NCBI GenBank assembly: GCA_016718405.1
Contig: JADKDJ010000033.1
Location: forward strand, 124,001 to 188,000
From: Candidatus Rhodoferax odensensis
GTDB lineage: Bacteria > Pseudomonadota > Gammaproteobacteria > Burkholderiales > Burkholderiaceae_C
Reading direction: 5' to 3'
Length of the DNA: 64,000 nucleotides
The notes under the pieces were generated by a model that did not search any database, was not told the origin of the DNA, and saw only the letters and a list, made by a program, of their open reading frames with translations. This document shows positions 56,316 through 64,000 of the stretch, one piece after another. A program made the translations under genes and the position numbers. The first letter of the stretch is position 1. Every line of letters starts with the position of its first letter.

Positions 56316-57395
56316 TCACAGCAAGTTGGCCGATCGCAAAGCCTGCAGCGCCTCGCGCGCGGCCGGCGTCGGGCTGCGCATCAGATAGAACACCATACCG
56401 TAGCGCGAAGCGAAGGCCTGCGGGGCGCCGGACTTCAGCACTGCCGCAAAGTCGGGCACGAATTCCCAGCGCTCCCAGTTGCCCAGGTCGGACGCCACCA
56501 GCCCGGCGCGCGCCGGGTTGTGCCGAATGAAGGCGGCATAAGCCTGCACCACGCGTTCGCGGGACACGCGAGCACCCTCGTTGCCATGCACACTCATGGC
56601 CAGCAAGGCAGCCTGCAGGTCCTGATCCGATCGACCTGGGTCACGCAGAAACTGCTGCTCGACCCACGCCAGGCCGGTTCCGCCACGGATCTCCAGGTAG
56701 GCAGCAAACAGCGCGGAGTGCGTTGCCAGCCCCACTCCCGATGAAGGACCAGTCAGCTGGCCCTGCAGCGCCGCGGCATCGTTGTCGTCGCCCGCCACAC
56801 CCAACAACAAGGTGTACAGCGGTCGGCGCGGCGCCAAGTCCGGCGCGGCTAGCCAGCGCCTCAATTTGCCCGCGTCCAGCACTGGCTTGAGCGTGCGCAT
56901 GATCGCATAAGGCGCCACCGCAACCTCCTCATAGGCGGCCTGCGCCACCAGCGCGTCATCACTCTCGAAATCCGGCGCAAAGAACGCCACGCGTTGCGGC
57001 CACCCATCGTTGGTCGTGTCCGCCGCACGGCGCATCGACAGCAGACGCCGGACCCAGTCGGCCCGGGCCAAACTCAGCCGACCCAGGGCGCGCCAACTCT
57101 GGGAACCGGCGCTGTAGGCGAGCAACCAACTGCTTGGCTCGCCGCGACTCGCCGGGCCGGGGTCAAAACCGACGACCGTGATGGCGTGCTTGGGTGATTC
57201 GCCCTTGATCACCTCCTGTACGCGCCAGGCGCGGCCCTCAGGCGCGCTTGCCAACACCACGGCGTCGGCGGCGAACAGGCGCTGCAGCACGGTGTTTTGC
57301 GCGTCCGACGGCGCACAAATGGTGCAGGCCCAGGCCATGGAGCCGGCGACCAGATACAACGACAGAATCAGGAGCCAACGCACGAGCAGGTTCAT
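56316..57395 (-). CDS. exported protein of unknown function
   Basis: The 359-residue protein begins MNLLVRWLLILSLYLVAGSM and a hydrophobic segment ending AWA, followed by CTICAPSDAQNT, so it is either secreted or, less likely, a lipoprotein. The rest is rich in helical Ala/Leu segments (LLGVAGDDNDAAALQGQL) that resemble short helical repeats, but no family is recognised. It diverges from the metal-dependent hydrolase gene at 57516 across a 120-base gap. Confidence 0.65.
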   Translation of the reverse strand: MNLLVRWLLILSLYLVAGSMAWACTICAPSDAQNTVLQRLFAADAVVLASAPEGRAWRVQEVIKGESPKHAITVVGFDPGPASRGEPSSWLLAYSAGSQSWRALGRLSLARADWVRRLLSMRRAADTTNDGWPQRVAFFAPDFESDDALVAQAAYEEVAVAPYAIMRTLKPVLDAGKLRRWLAAPDLAPRRPLYTLLLGVAGDDNDAAALQGQLTGPSSGVGLATHSALFAAYLEIRGGTGLAWVEQQFLRDPGRSDQDLQAALLAMSVHGNEGARVSRERVVQAYAAFIRHNPARAGLVASDLGNWERWEFVPDFAAVLKSGAPQAFASRYGMVFYLMRSPTPAAREALQALRSANLL

Positions 57396-57515
57396 ACAGT
57401 TCGCAGCCGGGTTCGTTATGATCGAACGCCCATTCTAGGCAAGCCTCGAAACCCCAGGAAGAATGACCTACGCCGCGCTGGCGTGTCGGCCCGACTGGAC
57501 ACTGGAGACACTCCC

Positions 57516-58865
57516 ATGACCCGTTTTGCACTGACCCTGGCCGGTCTGTTGAGCCTATGTTCCAGCGCAGCGCTGGCGTGGGGCAATCACAGCTTCGCGG
57601 CCTACCGCGCGTTTGAGCGCATGCCCGAGGTGGCCAACGCCGCGCCGGTGCCGGTGCAGTCGCTGGAGGCCTTCCTCAAAGCCGAGGAGAAGGCCATTGA
57701 GGCCCTGCTCAAGGAGCAGGAAGCGTGGGCCAGCGCCAATTTGGAGTATTACCCGGCGCGCCCGGCCGTCCTGGCCTTCGTCGCCAACCCGGCGCGCAGT
57801 GACGAGGCGCGCCGCCTGGCCTTTCTGATGGCGCTGCGCGTAGCTCCGAACAGCAAGCTGGCCTTGTACGTCCAGCCTGACCCGCAAATCCCGTTCAACG
57901 AGGCTCGCGCCCTGCCCCACTCGGCCGTCAACACGCTGCCCGAACCGGCCGACTCCACCCATCGCTTTGCGAAACTCGCGCTTGGCGAATCGGTCACGCC
58001 GTTGGAAATCGTTGCGTCGGCGTCAGACGAGCCCGACTATGGCCTGGACATCAACCTGTGGGGCGACAGCCCCAGCGACTGGGGCAAGGTGTATGGCTTC
58101 GGGCCACTGTCATTTGGCAACCCGGCGGTGAACTTCGCCACCCAGTCACCGTTTCACATGGGGTTTTTCCATGAAAGCCGCGTGATCTACCTGGCCGCGC
58201 CTTTCCTCAAAAAGACCTTTCCGCTGTGGCGTGTGCACCAGTACACGGGTCTGGCCGCTTTGGCCTGGCGCAGCGGCCACCCTTACTGGGGCTGGCGCTT
58301 TGCCGGTCTGGCCTTGCACTATGTGCAGGACCTGACTCAGCCCTACCATGCCAGCGTGTCGCCCGGCGACGGTACGCTCAAACTCATTGGCACCAACTTG
58401 CTGGCGATGGCGGGCATGCCACGCATGAAGAACGAGTTGGTGGTGCTGTTGTCCAACCGTCACCTGGCACTGGAAAAATACCAGCGCCAACTGTTGCGCC
58501 ACGCGGCCTTGACCAAGCAGAGCACCGCGATCGAGGAAGCCCTGCGCAACGGCCAGCGCGACGCCAGTTACCCCGCCTGGAGCGAACGCTACACGCGCGA
58601 CGTGGTGGCCCGTGAGGCGCATGACTACGGTGTCGAACTGTCCGACACCCTGATGGCGACCCTGCCGCCGCGATTCGTGTCCGATCCAGCGTTTGACTTT
58701 GGTGTCAAGGAGGCGCAAATCGACATACTGGCCGAACTGGGCAAACAAGACCCCACCCAACGCGCACAGCTTGACGCCGCCATCGCCAAACTGCTGGGGC
58801 ACTTTGGCGCACACAGCCGAAACGTCTTGCGCGGTGCACTTCAGGCTGGGGGCCTCCGGCCCTAG
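57516..58865 (+). CDS. exported zinc phospholipase C/S1-P1 nuclease-like protein
   Basis: The 449-residue protein has a signal peptide predicted to end in ALA before W22. Cleavage would leave WGNHSF as the mature N-terminus, as in P1 nuclease and zinc phospholipase C, where the N-terminal Trp binds zinc. A second metal motif LALHYVQDLTQPYHAS supplies H, D and H in the order expected for the fold. It probably acts in the periplasm or outside the cell on phosphoesters. The ribosome site GGAGA precedes ATG at 57516. Confidence 0.75.
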   Translation: MTRFALTLAGLLSLCSSAALAWGNHSFAAYRAFERMPEVANAAPVPVQSLEAFLKAEEKAIEALLKEQEAWASANLEYYPARPAVLAFVANPARSDEARRLAFLMALRVAPNSKLALYVQPDPQIPFNEARALPHSAVNTLPEPADSTHRFAKLALGESVTPLEIVASASDEPDYGLDINLWGDSPSDWGKVYGFGPLSFGNPAVNFATQSPFHMGFFHESRVIYLAAPFLKKTFPLWRVHQYTGLAALAWRSGHPYWGWRFAGLALHYVQDLTQPYHASVSPGDGTLKLIGTNLLAMAGMPRMKNELVVLLSNRHLALEKYQRQLLRHAALTKQSTAIEEALRNGQRDASYPAWSERYTRDVVAREAHDYGVELSDTLMATLPPRFVSDPAFDFGVKEAQIDILAELGKQDPTQRAQLDAAIAKLLGHFGAHSRNVLRGALQAGGLRP

Positions 58866-58995
58866 TCTGACCGCCGATTACCGTGTGGCGCGCACGGGTG
58901 GAAGGACTGAACTACGCCAAGCTCTCAGCAAACTGTCAGTTTGGGGGCCCTATAAGTACTTCCACGTCATGCAACAAGTGCTTACAACTGCTATA

Positions 58996-59006
58996 TTGCA
59001 CTGCAA
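58996..59006 (+). promoter_or_regulatory. TTGCA-n-TGCAA repeat before phaZ, possible PhaR site
   Basis: An inverted repeat TTGCA/TGCAA with one spacer base lies 22 bases before the phaZ start. TGCA-rich sites of this kind bind the PHB-responsive regulator PhaR near phasin and PHB genes. The assignment rests on resemblance and context only. Confidence 0.4.
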
Positions 59007-59028
59007 CATGCTTTGAAAGCCTCTCGCC

Positions 59029-60403
59029 GTGCTGTACCAACTTTACGAAACCCAGCGGTCCTTGATGGAACCGTTCTCGGACTTGGCGCAAACCGCTGCC
59101 AAGATCTATTCCAACCCACTGTCCATGCTGGGTCAAAGCCCATTCGCACAGCGGATTTCCGCAGGCTACGATCTGCTGCACCGACTTGGCAAGGACTACG
59201 AAAAGCCGGAGTTCGGCATCCGTACAGTCGATGTGGACGGTGTCAGTGTCGCCATCCACGAACGGGTGGAAATCAACAAGCCGTTTTGCGAGTTGCGTCG
59301 CTTCAAGCGCTTCACCGATGACCCCGCCACACTGGACACACTCAAGGGTCAGCCAGCGGTGTTGATTGTTGCGCCACTGTCGGGGCACTATGCAACCCTG
59401 CTGCGCGACACGGTCAAGACCATGCTCAAGGACCACAAGGTCTACATCACCGACTGGAAAACGCCAGGCTGATTCCTTTGTCCGAAGGTGAGTTCCATCT
59501 GGACGACTACGTCAACTACGTGCAGGAGTTCATCCGCCATCTGCAGCAGGCCTACGGCAACTGCCATGTGATGAGCGTTTGCCAGCCCACGGTGCCGGTG
59601 CTGGCCGCTGTTTCGCTGATGGCCAGCCGGGGCGAGACCACGCCGCTGTCCATGACCATGATGGGCGGCCCGATCGACGCACGCAAGTCGCCCACGGCCG
59701 TGAACAACCTGGCCACGAACGCAGCTTCGAGTGGTTCGAGAACAACGTGATCTACCGGGTGCCCACCACTTTCCCGGGGGCTGGGCGGCGGGTCTACCCT
59801 GGGTTTTTGCAGCACACGGGTTTCGTCGCGATGAACCCCAGCAACCACGCCAAGAGCCACTACGACTACTTCCAGGACCTGATTCAAGGCGACGACGCCA
59901 GCACCGAAGCGCACCGCAAGTTCTACGACGAATACAACGCCGTACTGGACATGGACGCCAATTACTACCTGGACACCATCAAGGTGGTGTTCCAGGATTT
60001 CAGCCTGGTCAATGGCACCTGGGATGTGCGCGGCGTCGACGGCAAGATCGAGCGGGTGAGGCCGCAGGACATCACCACCACCGCCCTGTTCTCGGTCGAA
60101 GGGGAGCTCGACGACATTTCTGGCTCGGGGCAAACCGAAGCGGTGCACGCCATTTGCAGTGGCGTCGTCGCGTCTGAGCAGAAACACTTCGAGGTCAAGG
60201 GTGCCGGTCACTACGGCATCTTCAGCGGCCGGCGCTGGCGCGAGACGGTGTATCCGGAGGTCAAGGCCTTCATCCTGAAGCACCAGCCCAGCGCGGGCGC
60301 CAAAGCGCGCGTTAGCGCGTTGCCTCGGGTGGCCACCTCCCGCCGCGGCAAATCGGTGGCCGTGAAACCGGCTGCCACCAAGGGAGCCAAAGCGCGCAAG
60401 TGA
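59029..60403 (+). pseudogene. phaZ: intracellular polyhydroxybutyrate depolymerase, two frameshifts
   Basis: Read from GTG at 59029, the protein matches PhaZ (LYQLYETQRSLMEPFSDLAQ; VLIVAPLSGHYATLLRDTV). One lost A in a run near 59459-59463 (DWK-NARLIPLSEGEF) and one lost C near 59719 (LATNRSFEWFENN) break the frame. With both restored it has about 458 residues, including a basic Ala/Lys tail (VKPAATKGAKARK). The active-site Cys lies in MSVCQPTVPVL. It degrades stored PHB granules. The stop overlaps the next gene's start in TGATG. Confidence 0.88.
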
Positions 60404-61089
60404 TGGCGAGCCTGGCCGAGCGCATCCACGACGCGCTGCCGCAGACGCAGTGCACGCGCTGCGGCTTTCAGGACTGCCAGGCCTACGCCGAGGCGATTGC
60501 CCTGCGCGGTGAACCGATCAACCAGTGCCCTCCCGGTGGGCAAGAAGGCGTCGAACGCCTGGCACAAATCACCCACCAGGCCTCGCTGCCCCTGAACGCG
60601 GCGTTTGGCCTGGAAGCGCCGCGCAGCGTGGCGGTGATTGACGAATCCTGGTGCATCGGCTGCACCCTGTGCATCAAGGCCTGCCCCACCGATGCCATCG
60701 TTGGCGCCAGCAAGCTCATGCACACGGTCATGGAGAGCTACTGCACCGGCTGCGCGCTGTGTTTGCCGCCCTGTCCGGTTGACTGCATTGAGATGCTTAC
60801 TGTCTCGGGCAATGCAACAGGCTGGTCGGCGTGGTCCGAGCAGCAAGCCCGACAGGCTCGGTCTCGCTACGAATTCGCAACGCAACGGCGCATGGCGGAT
60901 GCTGGCTTGCAATCCACGCCCGAGGCACGCCAGGCCAGCAGCGCAACGGGCGAGGTAAACGCGCGGCCACAGCAGGCACAGCCCCCCGGCACCAGCGCAA
61001 AGCAACAGGCGGCGCTGGCTGCGCTGATGCGTGCCCGTGCCCGCCGCGCACCCGCGACGCCCGAGCCCGAGCCCGAGCCCGAGCCCTGA
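60403..61089 (+). CDS. RnfB/RsxB-like ferredoxin
   Basis: The 228-residue protein has an N-terminal four-Cys Fe-S domain (QCTRCGFQDCQAYAE ... QCPPGG) and two 4Fe-4S ferredoxin motifs, CIGCTLCIKACP and CTGCALCLPPCP. Other Rnf subunits are absent. It lacks the hydrophobic N-terminal helix of full RnfB, so it may be a soluble electron carrier. The tail ends in repeated Pro-Glu pairs. It overlaps phaZ by one codon. Confidence 0.88.
   Translation: MASLAERIHDALPQTQCTRCGFQDCQAYAEAIALRGEPINQCPPGGQEGVERLAQITHQASLPLNAAFGLEAPRSVAVIDESWCIGCTLCIKACPTDAIVGASKLMHTVMESYCTGCALCLPPCPVDCIEMLTVSGNATGWSAWSEQQARQARSRYEFATQRRMADAGLQSTPEARQASSATGEVNARPQQAQPPGTSAKQQAALAALMRARARRAPATPEPEPEPEP
61060..61086 (+). repeat. 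short tandem repeat encoding a Pro-Glu tail
   Basis: About four and a half copies of cccgag encode the C-terminal PEPEPEP run of the RnfB-like protein. Such tandems change length easily by slippage. Confidence 0.85.
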
Positions 61090-62613
61090 TCAGGTTACAA
61101 CCAGGTTCTTGTAGACGCCGCAGCCCAGAGCCAACCCTTCAAGGTCCTGCACGTAGGACATCTTGGATTGCACGATGCCTGTGGTTGGATTGGCAATGTC
61201 GTCCCCCACCCATCCCGGTTCGATGGCAGCTTGACGAAAGATGTCGTCCATCAACTCCTGGCCCCGAATGCCAGGAATGTCCTGCACCCGAGTGCCCACT
61301 TTGGCCGTGTTGCCGCCAAAGGCGAGATAGTGCCCTTGCTGGTCAAGCACAAACACGTACATGTCGCGGTCAAAGAATCCATGTGACTTGTCGGTGACGT
61401 CGCGGATAAAACTGTCGAGCGAACTGCATTGGCGCCGGTACGCCGCAGCCTGGCGCACCAGCTCCACCGCCTCCTCGGCTGAACCCTGTTGCAAGCGAAA
61501 CAGCGCCACCGACTCCGTCAGGGTCGAGGCGCGGCCCTCCAGATCGACCGCGTGCGACACCGAACGCTCCACCATCTGGGCATTGCGCTGCGTAATCTCG
61601 TCGAGCTGACGCACCGCCGTGGTGATTTCGGACAGCGATGCGCTTTGCTCCGCACTCGAGGTGGAAATCTGGGCCATGCTGGCAGCGACTTCACGAATGC
61701 CCGAGACGATCTGATTGATATTGGTGCCGGCGGCGCGAATCTTCTGGACGCTGCCGTCGACCTGCGACGAGGACGACCCAATCAAGTGGCGAATCTCCTT
61801 GGCCGAGGCGGCAGATCGTTGTGCCAAGGAACGCACTTCGCTGGCAACAACCGCAAAGCCGCGACCGGATTCGCCCGCGCGCGCCGCCTCCACTGCCGCG
61901 TTCAAGGCCAGGATATTGGTCTGAAACGCCAGGCCGTCGATCACGCTGACGATTTCGTCCATGCGCTTGGCACTGCTTTGAATCGCCTCGACCGACTCGA
62001 TCGCCTGTGCCATGGTGCTAGCCCCCTCGTCGGCCACGTCACGCACGCGAGCGGCCTGCGCGTTGGCTTGCTGCGCAGTGCGTGAGTTGTCCTGCACCGT
62101 CGAGGAGAGCTCCTCCACGCTGGCGGCGGTCTGCTCCAGGTTGGCGGCTTGTTGCTCGGTGCGGTCCGACAGGTCACGGTTGCCCGCTGCCATGCTCTTG
62201 CCCGCGTGCGCCACAAAAGCAGAGTTGCTGCGCACGTTGGCGACCATCGCTGAAATGGTGGCGCCGAGCTTGTTGACTTTGCCTGCCATGCTGGCCAACT
62301 CGTCGTGGCCGCGGGTAGTGAGTTTTTGCCGCATGTCGCCGGCCACCATCAGGTCCAGCGCCTGTTGCACCTGATCCATGCTCTCGCGATAGCTCACATA
62401 GAAGGCCGCCGCGAGATAGAGCCCAAGAACAGTGCCCCCGATACCAACCCAAACCGACAGCGTGGCATCGACGCGGTTGCCGCCGTCCCAAACGATCTGG
62501 ACCAACAGGAACACCATCGGTAGCAATAGCGCCAGGGCCAGCAGCGCCAGCTTCGACCCGAATTGGCAACGTTGCATCAACCACAGGCCAGGGCGTAAAA
62601 GCGTGCTGATCAT
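61090..62613 (-). CDS. methyl-accepting chemotaxis protein with C-terminal Cache-like sensor domain
   Basis: This 507-residue receptor has two close membrane spans (about residues 20-42 and 55-75) with almost no periplasmic loop. A HAMP region and the highly conserved signalling hairpin tip DGLAFQTNILALNAAVEAAR follow. After the signalling domain, from about residue 395, comes a Cache-like domain (FFDRDMYVFVLDQQGHYLAF; PGWVGDDIANP). That places the sensor at the cytoplasmic C-terminus, the reverse of the usual layout. GGAG precedes ATG at 62613. Confidence 0.9.
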   Translation of the reverse strand: MISTLLRPGLWLMQRCQFGSKLALLALALLLPMVFLLVQIVWDGGNRVDATLSVWVGIGGTVLGLYLAAAFYVSYRESMDQVQQALDLMVAGDMRQKLTTRGHDELASMAGKVNKLGATISAMVANVRSNSAFVAHAGKSMAAGNRDLSDRTEQQAANLEQTAASVEELSSTVQDNSRTAQQANAQAARVRDVADEGASTMAQAIESVEAIQSSAKRMDEIVSVIDGLAFQTNILALNAAVEAARAGESGRGFAVVASEVRSLAQRSAASAKEIRHLIGSSSSQVDGSVQKIRAAGTNINQIVSGIREVAASMAQISTSSAEQSASLSEITTAVRQLDEITQRNAQMVERSVSHAVDLEGRASTLTESVALFRLQQGSAEEAVELVRQAAAYRRQCSSLDSFIRDVTDKSHGFFDRDMYVFVLDQQGHYLAFGGNTAKVGTRVQDIPGIRGQELMDDIFRQAAIEPGWVGDDIANPTTGIVQSKMSYVQDLEGLALGCGVYKNLVVT

Positions 62614-62835
62614 CAAGGTGGCTCCAGGCTTATTGTTTGCTAACTTGGGGCATTTTTCCGCCTCTCAAGTCGTCCCGTTTGTCAGGCAACCCAATTTCAT
62701 TCTACGCCCGCAATTGCGCATGGCGTGAAGCATTTTTGCGACAAAAGGGATGGCAACTGCGGCCAAATGGACCGATCAAGCCGGGCGCACGCGCCGACGA
62801 CCCGTCTGGCGGTGGTGCCAAGGCCGCCCGCAGAA

Positions 62836-63276
62836 TCAGCCCAGCGCGTCGTTGACCTGATCGTTGAATTCGGCCAGGCTGACGGCGTCGCCAATCTCGC
62901 GCGGCAATGCGTCACGCACCGAGAACACGCCCAGTATCTTGTCGCTGGGTGACACGATGGGCAAATGCCGGAAACCCCGCTCGATCATGATCAGCACCGC
63001 CTCCGACACTTTCATGTCGGGCCCCACGCTCTGCGGGTTGGGCGTCATCACATCGGCCACCTTGGTGGCTTGCGGATTGAGCGCCTTGGCCAGCACGCGG
63101 GTCATCAGGTCACGCTCGGTCAGGATGCCCAGCATGGCACCGGCCGTGTCGACAATGAGTACGCTGCCACAGTTGGCCTTGGTCATGACACAGGCGGCCT
63201 CCCAGACGCTGGCTTGCGGCGACAGGCTAACCAAGTGGCGCTGGGAGAGGGATTGAAAAACCGTACGTTCAGCCAT
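62836..63276 (-). CDS. two-CBS-domain protein
   Basis: The 146-residue protein consists of a tandem CBS pair: MTKANCGSVLIVDTAGAMLG then LTERDLMTRVL, and MIERGFRHLPIVSPSDKILG then FSVRDAL. CBS pairs bind adenosine nucleotides. It follows the 2-oxoacid oxidoreductase beta gene by 66 bases on the same strand, but has no clear partner domain. Confidence 0.88.
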   Translation of the reverse strand: MAERTVFQSLSQRHLVSLSPQASVWEAACVMTKANCGSVLIVDTAGAMLGILTERDLMTRVLAKALNPQATKVADVMTPNPQSVGPDMKVSEAVLIMIERGFRHLPIVSPSDKILGVFSVRDALPREIGDAVSLAEFNDQVNDALG

Positions 63277-63342
63277 GGTGAGAATCCTTTCTTCAGGTTT
63301 CTATCCTGCGCAGTGGGTTGAGACAGGAATGGAGCGCGGGCT

Positions 63343-64000
63343 TCAGCGCAGCGCAGCGTTGACTTTTTCCAGAACTTTGGAGCCCGGGCACAGTTGCTTC
63401 ACGCCCAAGGCGTTGAGTGGCGTGTCGCTGGTATTGAGCGACATGTGCAAGTCCGTCGCAATCGGGTCCAGGTACAGCAAGCCGGTCACCACTTCACCGC
63501 GCGCCTGGTGGGCGTTCATGTAGCTCAACGCGGCGTAGCGGTCGGTCGGGTCATAGTCGGGGTGGAGCTTGCGCAGGCGCAGCGTGGAGCCATCGTGCTG
63601 CTGCACATCGATCGTCTCGCCAGGCGCATACTGCGCCGTGATCTCGCTGCGCTGGGGCATGAAATCGATACGGCTAACCGCCTCGTTGTGCTGGCGCACA
63701 TAGTCGTAGCTCTTGGTGCTGCCACCGTGGTTGTTGAAAGTCACGCACGGGCTGATGACGTCAATGAAGGCCGCGCCGCCGTGGCCGATGGCGCCCTTGA
63801 TGAGCGGCACCAATTGCTCCTTGTCGCCCGAGAAACTGCGCGCCACGTAGGTGGCGCCCAGTTGCAGCGCCAGGCCCACCAGATCGACCGGGCTGTCGCT
63901 GTTGATGACACCCTTCTTGCTCTTGGAGCCACGGTCCGCCGTAGCCGAGAACTGCCCCTTGGTCAGGCCGTAGACACCGTTGTTCTCCACGATATAGGCC
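63343..64000 (-). CDS. korB: 2-oxoacid:ferredoxin oxidoreductase beta subunit, N-terminus beyond window edge
   Basis: The visible 218 residues carry ENNGVYGLTKGQFSATADRG, GLALQLGATYVARSFSGD and FIDVISPCVTFNNH, all typical of KorB-type beta subunits that bind thiamine diphosphate. It decarboxylates 2-oxoglutarate or a related 2-oxoacid and passes electrons to ferredoxin. The N-terminus, with the ThDP GDG motif and cluster cysteines, lies outside the window. The alpha subunit is presumably upstream. Confidence 0.9.
   Translation of the reverse strand, partial: AYIVENNGVYGLTKGQFSATADRGSKSKKGVINSDSPVDLVGLALQLGATYVARSFSGDKEQLVPLIKGAIGHGGAAFIDVISPCVTFNNHGGSTKSYDYVRQHNEAVSRIDFMPQRSEITAQYAPGETIDVQQHDGSTLRLRKLHPDYDPTDRYAALSYMNAHQARGEVVTGLLYLDPIATDLHMSLNTSDTPLNALGVKQLCPGSKVLEKVNAALR

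Overview
The window reads as a chromosomal segment from a GC-rich betaproteobacterium. Comamonadaceae (Rhodoferax/Polaromonas-like) is the best guess. Support comes from the full isc operon, an intracellular PHB depolymerase, an assimilatory cys cluster with a DUF934 gene, TakP-like TRAP transport and a short intergenic repeat of a kind I associate with that family. The taxonomic call is inference. Gene density is high, most genes are housekeeping or metabolic, and no phage, IS element or CRISPR array was seen.

Layout. 1-5.1 kb: a truncated EgtB/SenA-type enzyme, TRAP permeases dctQM and the Na+/H+ antiporter nhaD. 5.2-9.6 kb (minus): the TakP-like TRAP binding protein, then xseB-ispA-dxs (isoprenoid precursors). 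9.9-14.3 kb: a Rieske oxygenase, an EamA exporter, an HD-GYP protein and a sulfurtransferase. 14.4-21.1 kb: a nucleoside uptake and breakdown operon (BMP-type ABC transporter, ribokinase, nucleoside hydrolase). 21.2-29.1 kb: sulfate assimilation (tauE-like, cysI, DUF934, cysH, cysD, cysN) followed by ferredoxin fdxA and a ferredoxin-NADP reductase. 29.1-31.5 kb: a TPP riboswitch before a TonB-dependent receptor. 31.5-34.4 kb: a small accessory stretch between tRNA-Asn and tRNA-Val (VapBC, SRAP peptidase, small unknowns). 34.5-40.9 kb (minus): dnaQ and the isc operon iscRSUA-hscBA-fdx with an IscR-type operator. 41-45 kb: uvrB diverging from a nuclease/K+ channel pair across a LexA box. 45.2-49.7 kb: an aromatic aminotransferase, a nucleotidyltransferase-like protein, an exonuclease, an AraC regulator and 3-hydroxybutyryl-CoA dehydrogenase. 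49.9-54.7 kb: an AGPS-like flavoenzyme, GlpD and an FGGY kinase. 54.6-56.3 kb (minus): an SPFH/membrane/RHH operon with a palindromic operator at its promoter. 56.3-64 kb: two exported proteins, phaZ, an RnfB-like ferredoxin, a chemoreceptor with a C-terminal sensor domain, a CBS protein and a truncated 2-oxoacid:ferredoxin oxidoreductase beta subunit.

Functional links. The Na+-dependent TRAP system sits beside a Na+/H+ antiporter. Sulfite and APS reduction genes lie next to ferredoxin and its reductase, with no cysJ. The nucleoside operon couples import, cleavage and ribose phosphorylation. Regulatory signals visible in the DNA (TPP riboswitch, IscR box, LexA box, RHH-type palindrome) fit the genes they precede.

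Quality note. Four genes (ABC permease, tyrB-like aminotransferase, FGGY kinase, phaZ) carry frameshifts that one- or two-base corrections restore, mostly single-base losses in short same-base runs. Base-calling or assembly error is at least as likely as true gene loss.
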